DNA of 64,000 nt from an uncultured Planctomycetaceae bacterium (GCA_943787265.1 CALSLT010000017.1:248001-312000); one strand, 5' to 3'; positions 1-9,653 are shown, counted from the stretch's first letter. Notes: generated by a model from the letters alone, not told the origin. Numbers and translations: made by a program.

Positions 1-99
1 TGAGCAGACGCGTTGCTCGAAAAGCAACACAGCAATAATAATAAGCCGACGCGGGCGCGAATCATCGAAGGCATAGTCTCACCAGATAAAATCAAACGC

Positions 100-1443
100 C
101 TAAACGAGTGCGTCGATGAACTTGCCACCGTCGACAAGCGGGACGGGCCGACCGAGAGGACCAAGATAGGTTCGGTCCGAATCGATACCCATCAATGTAT
201 GAATCGTTCGGAGCAGATCGTTGACTCCAACCGGATCAGTCGTCGGAGCCGCCGCTTGCTTATCCGTCGCGCCGATTACCTGTCCGGGTTTCACTCCGCC
301 ACCGGCGAAGATCACCGTCTGAGCCATCGACCAGTGATCCCGACCGGCCTGCTTGTTGATACGCGGCGTGCGGCCCATCTCGCCCATCATCACAACGAGT
401 GTTTCATCGAGCAGGCCTCGTTCTTCGAGATCCATTACGAGTGCGCTGAACGCTCGATCGGCGTACGGAATCAGATCGGTCTGGAGACTCGGGAAGCAAT
501 TAAAGTGAACGTCCCAGCCCGGAGCGTCGACTCCAACAAATCGACATCCACCTTCAACAAGCCGTCGGGCCAGCAACGCGCACTGACCAATCTGAGTTCG
601 ACCATAGCGGTCTCGGACATCGTCTGACTCTGAGTGAATATCAAACGCCCGCTTCGCATCGGAAGACGTAATGAGGCTTTGAGCTTTCTCGTAATAAGTC
701 GACATGACACTGGCTCGCCCCTCGGCCCGGCCGCGTTCCAATCGCTCAATTCCGGCGAGCAGCTTTCGTCGTGTGGAAACACGCTTATCTGACAACCCTG
801 AAATCGGTTGCAGGTCGCGGACTTCAAAATCCGGCTGAGTCGGATCCGATTCGATCACGAAAGGAGCGTACTCGGCACCGTAGAAACCGGGGCCGCCCCC
901 CTGCATCGGATGCGGCAGATTGATGTACGGCGGAAGTGCCCCGCCCTGCCCCAGCTCGCGAGCGACCACCGAACCGACCGACGGAAAGTAGTCGTTATTC
1001 GGAATCGGATTGTCGCCGTCCGCAAAGTTTGGCTTCCGTCCGGTCATGACATAGTGGTAACCGGTCGAGTGTCCGTTAATGCGATGGCTGTGGCTGCGAA
1101 GGATCGTGTACTTGTCGGCAATCTTCGCACAGTGTGGAAGCTGATCAGTGACAAAGGTGCCGGGCACGTTGGTCGCGATCGGCGTGAAGGGGCCGCGGAT
1201 TTCTTCCGGAGCCTCCGGTTTTGGATCCCACATATCCTGATGAGGCGGCCCGCCTTCCAGGAACAGGAACACGCATGACTTTGCTTTGACTTCGCGACCG
1301 TTTCCCGCCTTGGCCTGAAGCTCCAGGAGAGTGGGCAGGCTTAGCCCTCCCAGCAATCCCGTCGCGCCCAGACGCAACGCATGCCGGCGATCAATGCCAT
1401 CGCAATTTCGTAACGGTCGATTTCCGAGTTCCAGTCGCAACAT
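100..1443 (-). CDS. DUF1501 family secreted protein
   Basis: 447-residue DUF1501 protein, a family expanded in planctomycetes and related to the alkaline phosphatase/sulfatase fold; its substrate is unknown. The N-terminus carries a twin-arginine leader (RRHALRLG near residue 20, then a hydrophobic Gly/Leu stretch), so export by Tat is likely. Family landmarks include FLFLEGGPPHQDMWDPKP in the first third, GEMGRTPRINK and GRDHW near the C-terminus, and GGGVKPGQVIGATD. It lies 44 bases downstream of the PSCyt1/DUF1549/DUF1553 gene on the same strand. That is the standard planctomycete pairing, so the two probably form one operon and work together outside the cytoplasm. The length is normal for the family. 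Family assignment is firm; a specific enzymatic role is not. Confidence 0.93.
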   Translation of the reverse strand: MLRLELGNRPLRNCDGIDRRHALRLGATGLLGGLSLPTLLELQAKAGNGREVKAKSCVFLFLEGGPPHQDMWDPKPEAPEEIRGPFTPIATNVPGTFVTDQLPHCAKIADKYTILRSHSHRINGHSTGYHYVMTGRKPNFADGDNPIPNNDYFPSVGSVVARELGQGGALPPYINLPHPMQGGGPGFYGAEYAPFVIESDPTQPDFEVRDLQPISGLSDKRVSTRRKLLAGIERLERGRAEGRASVMSTYYEKAQSLITSSDAKRAFDIHSESDDVRDRYGRTQIGQCALLARRLVEGGCRFVGVDAPGWDVHFNCFPSLQTDLIPYADRAFSALVMDLEERGLLDETLVVMMGEMGRTPRINKQAGRDHWSMAQTVIFAGGGVKPGQVIGATDKQAAAPTTDPVGVNDLLRTIHTLMGIDSDRTYLGPLGRPVPLVDGGKFIDALV

Positions 1444-1487
1444 AATCTGCCTCGTTCCGCCGGTGAATTCGCTGAGTCTGCAATCAA

Positions 1488-3917
1488 TCAGTGATTAAAG
1501 ATGAACTCTTTCGTATTTAGCAACGCCCAGAGGACGTCCTCAACCGCCGCATTTCTTTCCGAACCGGAATCTGTAAACGCTTCCCGCATCAGGCTCCGTT
1601 CTTCTTCGTTCGGGAAACGCGACAGCGTCGTTAAATACAGTTCGTCAATTAGTTCGTCGTCAGTCAACTCAGAATTCGCAAGACGGCGTGCTGTCCCGTC
1701 CCGATGTTGAATCTTTGCCATGATCTCGGGCGAGTTCAAAAGGTGCAGTGCCTGAGAAATGCTGGGTTCGCCGCTGCGTTCACATTCACAAACCGTCGCT
1801 CGAACCGGCCGACCGAAGATGCGGAAGAAGTAAGAAGGCATCCGGTTATCCCAGATCTGAATCGCCCGATACCCCTCGGGCCAGCCGTTGAATTTCTCGG
1901 CAACACCCGTCGTTTGAGAAATCGCATCCAGCAGAGCTTCGGCGGGAATCGCCTTGTACGCCGCGTGAGAAAAGTTCTGCTGGTCGTCTCGGTTCGAATC
2001 GTTCGACTTAGAGCTAAGTTGGTAGACACGCGACTTCAGCAGCGTCCGAGTGAACGCTCGCATATCGAATTTCACATCGACCATGTGTCTGGACAGGGCA
2101 TCCATCAAGGGCTCATTCGTCGCCGGGTTTGTTTCGCGAATGTCGTCGACCGGCTCGACGAGTCCGCGTCCCAGATAGTGAGCCCAGAGGCGGTTGGCGA
2201 TCGCTTTCGCAAAGAATTCGTTGTCAACCTGAGTCAACCAACTCGCGAGCGCGACTCGGCGATCATTCAATCCGGCCAAGTCTGCGTCCAACGCTCCGAG
2301 CGCTCGTGGAGCAACCAGTTCGCTGGTCCGTGGATGCGGCAGATCTTTACCGCCAAACGAAACGACAGCTTCGGTCCCGTTGGGGAGTTTCTTCAGCTTG
2401 ACTCCCGTGAAAAATCCGGCCAGCGCCGTGTAGTCTTCCTGGCTCCAACGTTCCGACGGGTGGTGGTGACACTGTGCGCACTCTATCCGAACACCCAGCA
2501 GAAGCTGACTGACCGCCCGGCTCATCTCGTCGGGCTTCTTCAGAATTTTATAGAACGCACCGGGACCTTCCGCGGTCGTGCTGCCCTGAACCGTGAGCAG
2601 TTCGCGAGCCATCTGATCGAACGGAACATTCCGCTGAAAGCTGTGCCGCAGCCACCGCTGCATGGCTACAGTTCCCTGTGGGGTTACCTTGAGCTGGTCG
2701 GCTCGCAAAACGTCCAGCCACTTCATGGTCCAATAATCAACGTATTCGTCGCGGTCGAGGAGTTCGTCGATCAGACGGTCCCGTTTGTCTGGTGAGGGAT
2801 CAGCCAGATACTTCCGAGCTTCCTTTGACGTAGGCAGTGTGCCGATCGTGTCGAGATAAACCCGTCGCAGAAACTCGGACTCACTGGATGTGGCTCCGGC
2901 TTCGATCCCCAGGCGAGCCAACTGATTCCAGACATACGTGTCGATAAAGTTTGTCTCGGCCGGACGCTCAAACGTGACGCCTGGACGAGGCAGCGTCACT
3001 CGGCATGAAGTCACGTGCCCGAGATAGCGGACCAGAATCGCAGCCTCTCCTGGGATATCGCTGGCCTGGATCAGCCCGCGATGATCAACATCGGCAATCG
3101 CCGTCGCGTTGGATTCGTATTCCGCTTCAACCGTCACGCACCGTCTGACGCCGGCACTGTCGACTGCCGTCACTCGAAGCTGCTGAGTCCCTCCGCCAAG
3201 AAGAATCTGCTCGCGAGGTTCGACGTCGATCTTGACGATCTGGCCAGCGGCTGAGTCTTCAGGATCGATCCGAGCTCCTTCGCGAATCCATCTCAACACG
3301 CGGTGATATCGGTAGCTGCCTTCCTCGATCTTGCGACCGCCACCGTGCGGCATCTCAGACGTGGCTTTTAGAAGAAGCAGGCTTGTTTCAGGTTGCGTCA
3401 GCGAGATTCGTCGGCCTTTTCCATTCTTCATCAGCGCGGCGTAATCACTTTCAACGTCGAAGCCGAAGATGCTCAGCTTGAAGCCGTTCTGACCTTCCGC
3501 CTTACCGTGACAGCCTCCCGAATTGCAACGAGCCTTGGTCAGAATCGGAATGATCTCATTGCGAAACGAAACCGGATCCGGGCTCCGTTGTTTCAACACT
3601 TCAATGGGGATCTTCGCCGTTTCCTTGCCGAGTGATACCGACAGCTCGGTTCGGCCTTCAGAGCGAGGCCGAACGAGCGAGCTTCCCTGCACAGTCGCGA
3701 CGGACTCATTTGCGACAGCCAGATTGATCTCATGCGTAACGTCGCGTTTCCCGTTCTTCGTCGAGACCGAAACGACGATCTGCTGCGAAGCCTCGGGACT
3801 GTCCAGCACGATTTTCGTCGGGCTGACGATCAGCTCCGCCTGAGCCGTCTCCTGTGTGCCAAGTGAGAAAACAACCACGGCACAACACGCCACCAGCAAT
3901 TGCGGACGAGTCAGCAT
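1488..3917 (-). CDS. DUF1549/DUF1553 (PSCyt1-type) protein with Ig-like domains
   Basis: Large secreted planctomycete protein. From the ATG at 3917 it has a Sec signal peptide (LLVACCAVVVFSLGTQ followed by AQA), then a bacterial Ig-like (Big2) domain and a PSCyt1-like region with CNSGGCHGKAEG. A second Ig-like domain follows, then DUF1549 and, after a CAQCH haem-type motif (ECAQCHHHPSERW), DUF1553 with NRLWAHYLGRGLVEPVDD. An ATG at 3950 is an alternative start. The frame stays open to 4097, but that start would overlap the divergent gene at 4096 and bury the signal peptide. The gene precedes the DUF1501 gene in a probable two-gene operon. The family is inferred to act in extracytoplasmic polymer degradation or redox chemistry; no reaction is established here. 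Confidence 0.9.
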   Translation of the reverse strand: MLTRPQLLVACCAVVVFSLGTQETAQAELIVSPTKIVLDSPEASQQIVVSVSTKNGKRDVTHEINLAVANESVATVQGSSLVRPRSEGRTELSVSLGKETAKIPIEVLKQRSPDPVSFRNEIIPILTKARCNSGGCHGKAEGQNGFKLSIFGFDVESDYAALMKNGKGRRISLTQPETSLLLLKATSEMPHGGGRKIEEGSYRYHRVLRWIREGARIDPEDSAAGQIVKIDVEPREQILLGGGTQQLRVTAVDSAGVRRCVTVEAEYESNATAIADVDHRGLIQASDIPGEAAILVRYLGHVTSCRVTLPRPGVTFERPAETNFIDTYVWNQLARLGIEAGATSSESEFLRRVYLDTIGTLPTSKEARKYLADPSPDKRDRLIDELLDRDEYVDYWTMKWLDVLRADQLKVTPQGTVAMQRWLRHSFQRNVPFDQMARELLTVQGSTTAEGPGAFYKILKKPDEMSRAVSQLLLGVRIECAQCHHHPSERWSQEDYTALAGFFTGVKLKKLPNGTEAVVSFGGKDLPHPRTSELVAPRALGALDADLAGLNDRRVALASWLTQVDNEFFAKAIANRLWAHYLGRGLVEPVDDIRETNPATNEPLMDALSRHMVDVKFDMRAFTRTLLKSRVYQLSSKSNDSNRDDQQNFSHAAYKAIPAEALLDAISQTTGVAEKFNGWPEGYRAIQIWDNRMPSYFFRIFGRPVRATVCECERSGEPSISQALHLLNSPEIMAKIQHRDGTARRLANSELTDDELIDELYLTTLSRFPNEEERSLMREAFTDSGSERNAAVEDVLWALLNTKEFIFNH

Positions 3918-4095
3918 CTGAACGTGATTTTGAATCCGACGAGGATGCATTGGGCAACTCGGCGTTCGCAGGAGGGAAACCGGTGAGGATTCGAGGCAGG
4001 AACAGATCGACCACTTTGACCGGAATCGCTCGTCGCAGCAACGTCTAACGGATATTCCGCTACCGCTCGCCGCCCGAAACACTATGGTCCGTGCC

Positions 4096-4374
4096 ATGTC
4101 CGGAACCGAACAGAAACAATGGCACTTTTACCTTGCACGGTGCTCCGACGACTCGTTGTACGCGGGCATCGCCGTTGACCCGGTCAAGAGGATGGAAGTC
4201 CACAACGCTGGTAAAGGTGCGAGATACACGCGCAGCCGGTTGCCCGTCGCAATGGTCTACTCCGAAACGCTGCCCGATCAGTCATCGGCACTCAAACGCG
4301 AAGCCGAAGTCCGCAAATTGAGCCGCAAGCAAAAGGAAGAACTTATCGCTCGGAAAGCGACCGACAATTCGTAA
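4096..4374 (+). CDS. GIY-YIG nuclease superfamily protein (YhbQ/UPF0213-like)
   Basis: Small (about 92 residues) stand-alone GIY-YIG domain. FYLARCSDDSLYAGI supplies the two-part tyrosine/glycine signature (here YLA and YAG), followed by a conserved arginine in DPVKRMEVHN, GKGARYTRSRLP, and the glutamate of ALKREAEVRKLSR. It resembles YhbQ/UPF0213 proteins, some of which act as structure-specific DNA nucleases. The ATG at 4096 is preferred over the one at 4084 because the conserved domain begins about ten residues after it. It is divergent from the PSCyt1-type gene and convergent with tsaE. The role in this organism is unknown. Confidence 0.85.
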   Translation: MSGTEQKQWHFYLARCSDDSLYAGIAVDPVKRMEVHNAGKGARYTRSRLPVAMVYSETLPDQSSALKREAEVRKLSRKQKEELIARKATDNS

Positions 4375-4401
4375 GGCCTCATCGAGATCCTGGAGTCACC
4401 G

Positions 4402-4902
4402 TCAGGGTTGAGATTCTGAACCGCGCTGATCCAGTGCGTCCAGCACTGATTGTGAGACGCGGCCGCCGGCTGCAAGCGTCAGGTGGCGTGTCAGTTCGCC
4501 GGTGATTTCGAATGTGATGGTCAGGCGGTCTCTAGGAAGCACTTCTTCCATTCGGTCGGCCCACTCGATGAAGCAGACTCCGTCGCCGGACATGTACTCG
4601 TCCGCTCCGAGTTCCAGGAACTCGTCGATGTCGCCCAGCCGGTAAGTATCGAAATGGTAAACCGGCAGTCGACCTTCGTATTCGTGAATGAGGACGAACG
4701 TTGGGCTGTTGACGGCTTCGCGAGGAATGTCGAGGCCTTCGGCCGCTGCCTGAACGAATCGCGTCTTCCCCGCCCCGAGGTTTCCGACCAGCGCTACGAC
4801 TAGTCCCGGCTGCGCGGCTGCTCCTAACGCTCGACCGAGTTGCTGAGTCTCCGTTTCGCTGTTCAGCTCGAAGGTAATTTCGGAAGGGGGTTCGGTGGGC
4901 AT
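4402..4902 (-). CDS. tsaE: tRNA threonylcarbamoyladenosine biosynthesis ATPase TsaE
   Basis: 166-residue P-loop ATPase of the TsaB-TsaD-TsaE complex that makes t6A37 in ANN-decoding tRNAs in the cytoplasm. The Walker A motif GNLGAGKT is at residues 40-47. NSPTFVLIHEY and the typical YHFDTYRL segment follow, then the Walker-B-like CFIEWADR. Length and order match the family. Its partner tsaB is in the same window but far away (52.6 kb); tsaD is not seen. The last 17 or so residues are a hydrophilic tail. Confidence 0.95.
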   Translation of the reverse strand: MPTEPPSEITFELNSETETQQLGRALGAAAQPGLVVALVGNLGAGKTRFVQAAAEGLDIPREAVNSPTFVLIHEYEGRLPVYHFDTYRLGDIDEFLELGADEYMSGDGVCFIEWADRMEEVLPRDRLTITFEITGELTRHLTLAAGGRVSQSVLDALDQRGSESQP

Positions 4903-5039
4903 GATTCGCGAAGGATATCGTACGACTGGTTTCCTGCCACGTTGCCCCTGCTGCGACGATCACGCTCGGCGCTTCGGTGGCGGAAGCTCGCGCGATCTCC
5001 CAGGATAACCTCAACCGTTTCGTACCGAGGGAGCCGTTT

Positions 5040-6452
5040 ATGTTCAGCCTTCAGACAACCGCTCAACCCACGACAAATCCGCCAATCGGCAGACGCCAGT
5101 TTCTCAGTCGGGCAGGTGCCGCAGCGGCGTACGCTGGCTTCGGGCTGCTGGATGGGGTGCCCAAAGCCGCGGCCGCTCCGAAACCGAATCGCTCGTTCGA
5201 GATCGCGTCGATCGACCGCGTGACCGTGAAGGTGCCGTTTCGCGAAATTCCGCACCGCGCGATGTCTCGCGAGATCCCTCACTGGATGTACTCTGAGATT
5301 TGCTCGGTCAAGCTGAAGTCCGGGCACGTCGGCCACGGCGAAACGATGCTCTATTACACGTACGGAGCGACTGAAGATTCAGACGTCGCCCGTGCGATGG
5401 GCAAGAACGCTGTTGAAATTATGTGGAACGACGAGCTGGGTGCCGGACTTCAGATGGCTCTGTTCGATGCCGTCGGCAAGGCTTGCGAAGTACCGGTGCA
5501 TGCGCTGTTGGGAACTCAGTTGACGGACGAAACTCCGCTCGCCTGGTGGAACATCGACACGTCGCCCAAAGACATGGCTGCTGAATGTGCCGAGGCGTAT
5601 CGTCAGGGCTATCGAGCTTACAAAACGAAAGGTCGGCCGTGGTTTGACGTTTGGGCCATGTGTGAAGAAACGGCCAAGGCGGTGCCGGACGACTTTCACG
5701 TCGCTCTCGATTTTAACGACACGTTGCTGACCGCCGAGCAAGGAATTCCGATTCTCAAAGAGCTGGCCGAGTTTCCACAGATGACGTTCTGGGAGACGCC
5801 AATCTTCCAGGACGACATCGCGGGCAACCAGGCGATCCGCAAAGCGACGCGAGTGCCCGTTGCCATGCACTATGGAAACCCGGATCCGATTATTGCTCTC
5901 AAGAATGAGGTCTGCGATGGCTTTGTGATCGGCGGTGGAGCCAGTCGAGTCCGTAACCGAGGAACAGTTTCCGCGATGGCTGACAAACCGTTCTGGCTGC
6001 AGATCGTCGGAACAGGCATCACAGCCACCTGGTCGAAACACTTCGGAGCAGTTTTAAGCCATGCCAAATGGCCGGCCGTCAATTGTCATCAGCTTTATCA
6101 GCATCAGCTCTTGACCGAACCGATCCAAGTCGACGCGGGGATGTCGAAAATCCCGACCGGGCCGGGGCTGGGCTGCGAAATCGATTGGGACGCTGTGGAG
6201 AAGTACAAAGTCCGCAAGCCAGCTCATCGCCCCGAGCCTCCACGACTGATTGAAACGACCTGGCCCGACGGTCGGAAGATGTACATTGCCAACAACGGCA
6301 AAGTGAACTTCATGTTGACGGTCGGGCAGGAAGGACGGATGCCTTACTTCGAACGCGGCGTCGACACGACGTTGTTGCCGGACGATGGCTCTGCACGCTG
6401 GAAGGAGCTATACGCGTCCGCTCGGAAAGGTCCGGTTCTGATTCCAGCCTGA
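5040..6452 (+). CDS. Tat-exported enolase-superfamily (mandelate racemase/muconate cycloisomerase-like) enzyme
   Basis: About 470 residues from the ATG at 5040. The start is chosen because a Tat leader (GRRQFLSRAG, then an Ala-rich hydrophobic run ending KAAAAPK) follows directly. The mature part has the mandelate racemase/muconate lactonizing enzyme fold. It shows a capping domain (SIDRVTVKVPFREIP), a lysine-containing KTKGRPWFD strand, the metal-ligand strands VALDFND and FWETPIF, and a later HYGNPDPIIALKNEVCDG segment. Enolase-superfamily enzymes abstract a proton alpha to a carboxylate on acid sugars or related compounds; the actual substrate cannot be read here. Periplasmic location is unusual for the superfamily but recurrent in planctomycetes. 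Confidence 0.88.
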   Translation: MFSLQTTAQPTTNPPIGRRQFLSRAGAAAAYAGFGLLDGVPKAAAAPKPNRSFEIASIDRVTVKVPFREIPHRAMSREIPHWMYSEICSVKLKSGHVGHGETMLYYTYGATEDSDVARAMGKNAVEIMWNDELGAGLQMALFDAVGKACEVPVHALLGTQLTDETPLAWWNIDTSPKDMAAECAEAYRQGYRAYKTKGRPWFDVWAMCEETAKAVPDDFHVALDFNDTLLTAEQGIPILKELAEFPQMTFWETPIFQDDIAGNQAIRKATRVPVAMHYGNPDPIIALKNEVCDGFVIGGGASRVRNRGTVSAMADKPFWLQIVGTGITATWSKHFGAVLSHAKWPAVNCHQLYQHQLLTEPIQVDAGMSKIPTGPGLGCEIDWDAVEKYKVRKPAHRPEPPRLIETTWPDGRKMYIANNGKVNFMLTVGQEGRMPYFERGVDTTLLPDDGSARWKELYASARKGPVLIPA

Positions 6453-6483
6453 ACCGCTTCTGAAAGAGCGATGGCTTAAAGCT

Positions 6484-6553
6484 GTAGGGTGGACACTGCC
6501 CACCACTGTGATATTTGACACGTCGATTGACTGGTGGGCGGTGCCCACCCTAC
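6484..6553. repeat. Palindromic intergenic repeat, GTAGGGTG family
   Basis: Two 22-base arms (6484-6505 and 6532-6553) are inverted copies with two mismatches; the left arm begins GTAGGGTGGACACTGCCC. They are separated by 26 AT-richer bases. The same GTAGGGTG start recurs at 28100, 53336 and 60739. It could fold as a long hairpin between the enolase-superfamily gene and the esterase gene. Confidence 0.8.
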
Positions 6554-6614
6554 ATGATTCCGTCTGCACATCTTTGGCAGAATGCGTTCCGAAAACTCGT
6601 TTGGATATCACTTC

Positions 6615-7538
6615 ATGATTCGCACACTCTGTTTGACACTCGCTGTTCTTGTCGCGTCGTCGTCAGCTTTCGCACAAAAGAACAAGGATGATAAGAAGCC
6701 CGCCAAGAAGGGTCCGAAACCGTTCCGCTGGGTGAATCCAATTCCGAAAGGCAACTGGCCAGACGGTCTGAAACATGGAACCTTCAAGAGCCCATCGATG
6801 AACATCGACGTCGGGTACTGCATCTACCTTCCGCCGGGCTATGAGACAAAGAAGAAATCGGAGAAGCGGTTTCCGGTCGTTTATTACCTGCACGGTGGCC
6901 GGCCTGGCAGCGAGACGAAGTCAATCAAGCTGACAGCTCACATCGACAAGGCGATGCAGCAGGGCGACGTTCCGGAGATGATCTACGTCTTCGTAAACGG
7001 AGGAAAAGTCAGCCACTACAACACTCCGCAGTTTGACTCGTTCGGTGAAGATGTTTTTGTCAAAGAACTGATCCCGCACATCGACGCGACTTATCGGACG
7101 ATTGCTAAGCGTGAAAGCCGCGGCCTGGAAGGTTTCTCGCAGGGCGGTCGAGGCACGACTCGGATCATGTTCAAACATCCCGACCTGTTCAGCTCGTGTG
7201 CTCCCGGTGGGGCGGGACACTCAACCGAGAAATCCATTTCGGAAAACCACGGTCGCGAAAACGACAACCTCGTATTTGCCGAGGGCTACAACACGTGGGA
7301 TCTTGCCCGGAAGTACGCAAAGAATCCAAAGCCATCGTTGAAGATTCTCGTCCACGTTGGAACCAAAGGCTTCAACTACGAAAACAATCTTGAGTACATG
7401 GAGTTGCTGACGTCGCTCAAAATTCCGTATGAGCGATTGATCGTCGAAGGAGTTCCTCACAGTGCCGGACTGATTTACGAGAAGCGTGGGCTTGAGCTGA
7501 TGAAGTTTCACGCGGCCAATTTCGGGCTGCTTCGTTAG
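6615..7538 (+). CDS. Secreted alpha/beta-hydrolase, putative esterase (esterase D/Fes-like)
   Basis: 307 residues from the ATG at 6615, which gives a clean Sec signal peptide (LCLTLAVLVASSSAFAQ) followed by a lysine-rich linker. The body is an esterase-D-type alpha/beta hydrolase. RFPVVYYLHGGRPGS is the oxyanion-hole strand, GLEGFSQGGRGTTR holds the G-x-S-x-G nucleophile elbow, and VEGVPHSAG supplies a late histidine. Members include feruloyl and acetylxylan esterases and enterochelin esterases, so release of acyl groups from polysaccharides in the periplasm is a reasonable inference. The frame also opens upstream at 6582, but that start would disrupt the signal peptide. Confidence 0.88.
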   Translation: MIRTLCLTLAVLVASSSAFAQKNKDDKKPAKKGPKPFRWVNPIPKGNWPDGLKHGTFKSPSMNIDVGYCIYLPPGYETKKKSEKRFPVVYYLHGGRPGSETKSIKLTAHIDKAMQQGDVPEMIYVFVNGGKVSHYNTPQFDSFGEDVFVKELIPHIDATYRTIAKRESRGLEGFSQGGRGTTRIMFKHPDLFSSCAPGGAGHSTEKSISENHGRENDNLVFAEGYNTWDLARKYAKNPKPSLKILVHVGTKGFNYENNLEYMELLTSLKIPYERLIVEGVPHSAGLIYEKRGLELMKFHAANFGLLR

Positions 7539-7611
7539 TTCGTAGCATGACGCTGTGAGCCAGGATTCGTTGTCTCAAATTAAGTCTTGAACCGTTTCGA
7601 AGCGAGAGCCA

Positions 7612-9510
7612 ATGTCGACCTCAAGAATTGTTCGCTCCGTAGTACTGTGCCTCGGGTTGCTGACGTTAGCTGACGATGTGAATGCCGCAGCCGACCGGCC
7701 AAACATTCTTTGGCTGTCGTGTGAAGACATCAGTGCTCACCTTCATTGCTACGGGTATCCCAATGCGAGAACTCCGAAACTTGATCGACTGGCGGAACAG
7801 GGGACTCGCTACACCAACGCGTTCGTCACGGCGGGAGTTTGTGCTCCGTGTCGGTCGGCGATTATTACTGGCATGTATCAGACGTCGCTGGGTACTCACC
7901 ACATGCGGTGCAAAGCCGAATTGCCGCCGCACGTAAAACCATTTCCGACTTACGTTCGAGAAGCTGGTTACTACTGCACGAACAGCTCGAAGCAGGACTA
8001 TCAATTCAAAACTCCCAAGGGAGTCTGGGACGAATCCAGCGGGAAGGCTCATTGGAAGAAGCGTCCCGACAAGGATCAGCCTTTCTTTGCCGTGTTTAAT
8101 TACACGGGGTGTCATGAATCCGGGATCGCCAGCAAAGGCAAATACGATTCGGTGACCGAGGGGCTGGAGAAGATCGACCGAAGTGTCGCGGTCCAGAGTT
8201 TGCCGCCGTACTACCCGGACACTCCGGTCGTGCGTGAAGACTGGGGCCGATACTACGACGTGATCACCGCGATGGATCGCTGGGTCGGCGAACATCTTCA
8301 GGCTCTGAAAGACGCCGGCGAAGCTGACAACACGATCGTTGTCTACTGGTCAGATCATGGAGTCGGGCTACCTCGTGCCAAGCGGTGGCTGTACGACTCG
8401 GGCATGCACGTCCCACTGATTGTTCGCATTCCTGAAAAGTACCGAGTCGATGGACAAGGAACGCCAGGGTCGGTCAGCGATCAACTCGTCAGTCTCATCG
8501 ACCTTGGTCCGACGACCTTGAACCTGGCCGGAGCCACCGTGCCTGAGCACGTCCACGGTCAGGCATTTCTCGGCGCGAACACGCCGGCTCCGCGAGACTA
8601 CGTTTACGGAGCTCGCGACCGGATGGACGAGCGGTACGACATCATTCGGGCGACTCGTGACAAACGTTACAAGTACATTCGCAACTACGAGTCGTTCAAG
8701 ACTTTCTACCAGTACATGAACACGCCCGAAAAGGGAGCGTTGATGCAGGAGATTCGGCGAGTTCAGTCTGACGGGACGGCCAGCGAAGGCGTTGCAAAGT
8801 TCCTCTCGCCAAGCAAAGCCATCGAAGAGTTGTACGACACGCAGAACGATCCACATGAGATGAACAATCTCGCCGCGGATCCGAAGTACAAGAATATTCT
8901 CGAACGGATGCGGAAGACGCATCTTGCCTGGGTGCTGGAAACTCGCGACCTCGGTCTGGTTCCAGAAGCGGAGATTAACGCTCGACAAGGAAAGCTTGGT
9001 AGCGCGTGGGCGATTCTCGGCGGTGACCAGGCAGGTACATTGATCAACCGGTTGCGAGACGCGGCATCGTCGTCACTAGAAGGTGCAGACAGCCTGCCGA
9101 AGATGCGAGCAACTCTGAAAGACGACGACGCTGCCGTCCGCTACTGGGCGGCGGTCGGTATCGGCAATCTCGGGACGGCGGGAGCTCCCGCGAAGGATGA
9201 ACTCACGCTGGCTCTGACAGACGACTCAGAGAACGTTCGAGTCGCCGCCGCACGAGCCCTGTGCCGAATGAACGAACCTGGCGAAGCGTTGCGTGTGCTG
9301 GTTGCAGTTCTTGACGATGGTTCTCAATGGGCGAGAGTCCACGCCGCCAACGTCCTGGACGAAATCGACGATCAGGCTCGGCCGGTTCTGGATGGAATGA
9401 AACGAAACAACGCTTACCGCAAAGGCTTCGTCGCCGACGGCAAGTACACGGTGCGAGTTCTGAACCGAGCGTTGAACGAGCTGCTTGGCACGAACAATAC
9501 CGTTCCTTAA
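7612..9510 (+). CDS. Sulfatase (formylglycine-dependent) with C-terminal HEAT-like repeats
   Basis: 632 residues. After a Sec signal peptide (about residues 1-27) the sulfatase domain begins with NILWLSCEDIS. The formylglycine motif CAPCR (C-x-P-x-R) is at residues 77-81 and YWSDHGVGLPRAKRW lies downstream. After the sulfatase C-terminal part (ELYDTQNDPHEMNNLA) the last 130 residues contain HEAT-like helices (DDDAAVRYWAAVGIGNLG, DDSENVRVAAARALCRM). Such sulfatases release sulfate from sulfated polysaccharides. The HEAT extension suggests a protein or surface contact. No sulfatase-maturing enzyme gene is seen in this window. Confidence 0.93.
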   Translation: MSTSRIVRSVVLCLGLLTLADDVNAAADRPNILWLSCEDISAHLHCYGYPNARTPKLDRLAEQGTRYTNAFVTAGVCAPCRSAIITGMYQTSLGTHHMRCKAELPPHVKPFPTYVREAGYYCTNSSKQDYQFKTPKGVWDESSGKAHWKKRPDKDQPFFAVFNYTGCHESGIASKGKYDSVTEGLEKIDRSVAVQSLPPYYPDTPVVREDWGRYYDVITAMDRWVGEHLQALKDAGEADNTIVVYWSDHGVGLPRAKRWLYDSGMHVPLIVRIPEKYRVDGQGTPGSVSDQLVSLIDLGPTTLNLAGATVPEHVHGQAFLGANTPAPRDYVYGARDRMDERYDIIRATRDKRYKYIRNYESFKTFYQYMNTPEKGALMQEIRRVQSDGTASEGVAKFLSPSKAIEELYDTQNDPHEMNNLAADPKYKNILERMRKTHLAWVLETRDLGLVPEAEINARQGKLGSAWAILGGDQAGTLINRLRDAASSSLEGADSLPKMRATLKDDDAAVRYWAAVGIGNLGTAGAPAKDELTLALTDDSENVRVAAARALCRMNEPGEALRVLVAVLDDGSQWARVHAANVLDEIDDQARPVLDGMKRNNAYRKGFVADGKYTVRVLNRALNELLGTNNTVP

Positions 9511-9533
9511 AAACGTAGGGGCGGCGGGTATGC

Positions 9534-9601
9534 ACAGGAGTGAGCAGAGAGAACAGAGTTTGGCTTTAATCTTCCTCTCTGTTTCCACTGTTCTCTCCTG
9601 T
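9534..9601. repeat. Palindromic intergenic repeat, ACAGGAG family
   Basis: Imperfect inverted repeat with 25-base arms (9534-9558, 9577-9601) that match at 20 of 25 positions. The left arm starts ACAGGAGTGAGCAG. The same sequence family forms a near-ideal palindrome at 54555-54622. It sits between the sulfatase and mazG and could act as a transcript-end hairpin. Confidence 0.75.
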
Positions 9602-9653
9602 TCAAAGTCATTGGCGCGTGTTTCTGAAGAGTTGAAGTCGATCGGTAATTCTG

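Noticed and set aside
13..627. Plus-strand open frame at the left edge
   Set aside because: Antisense to the C-terminal half of the DUF1501 gene; no motif and atypical composition.
1704..2795. Long plus-strand open frame (363 codons) opposite the PSCyt1-type gene
   Set aside because: It lies wholly antisense to a protein with clear DUF1549/DUF1553 and haem motifs; its translation is Arg/Val-rich without any domain or signal.
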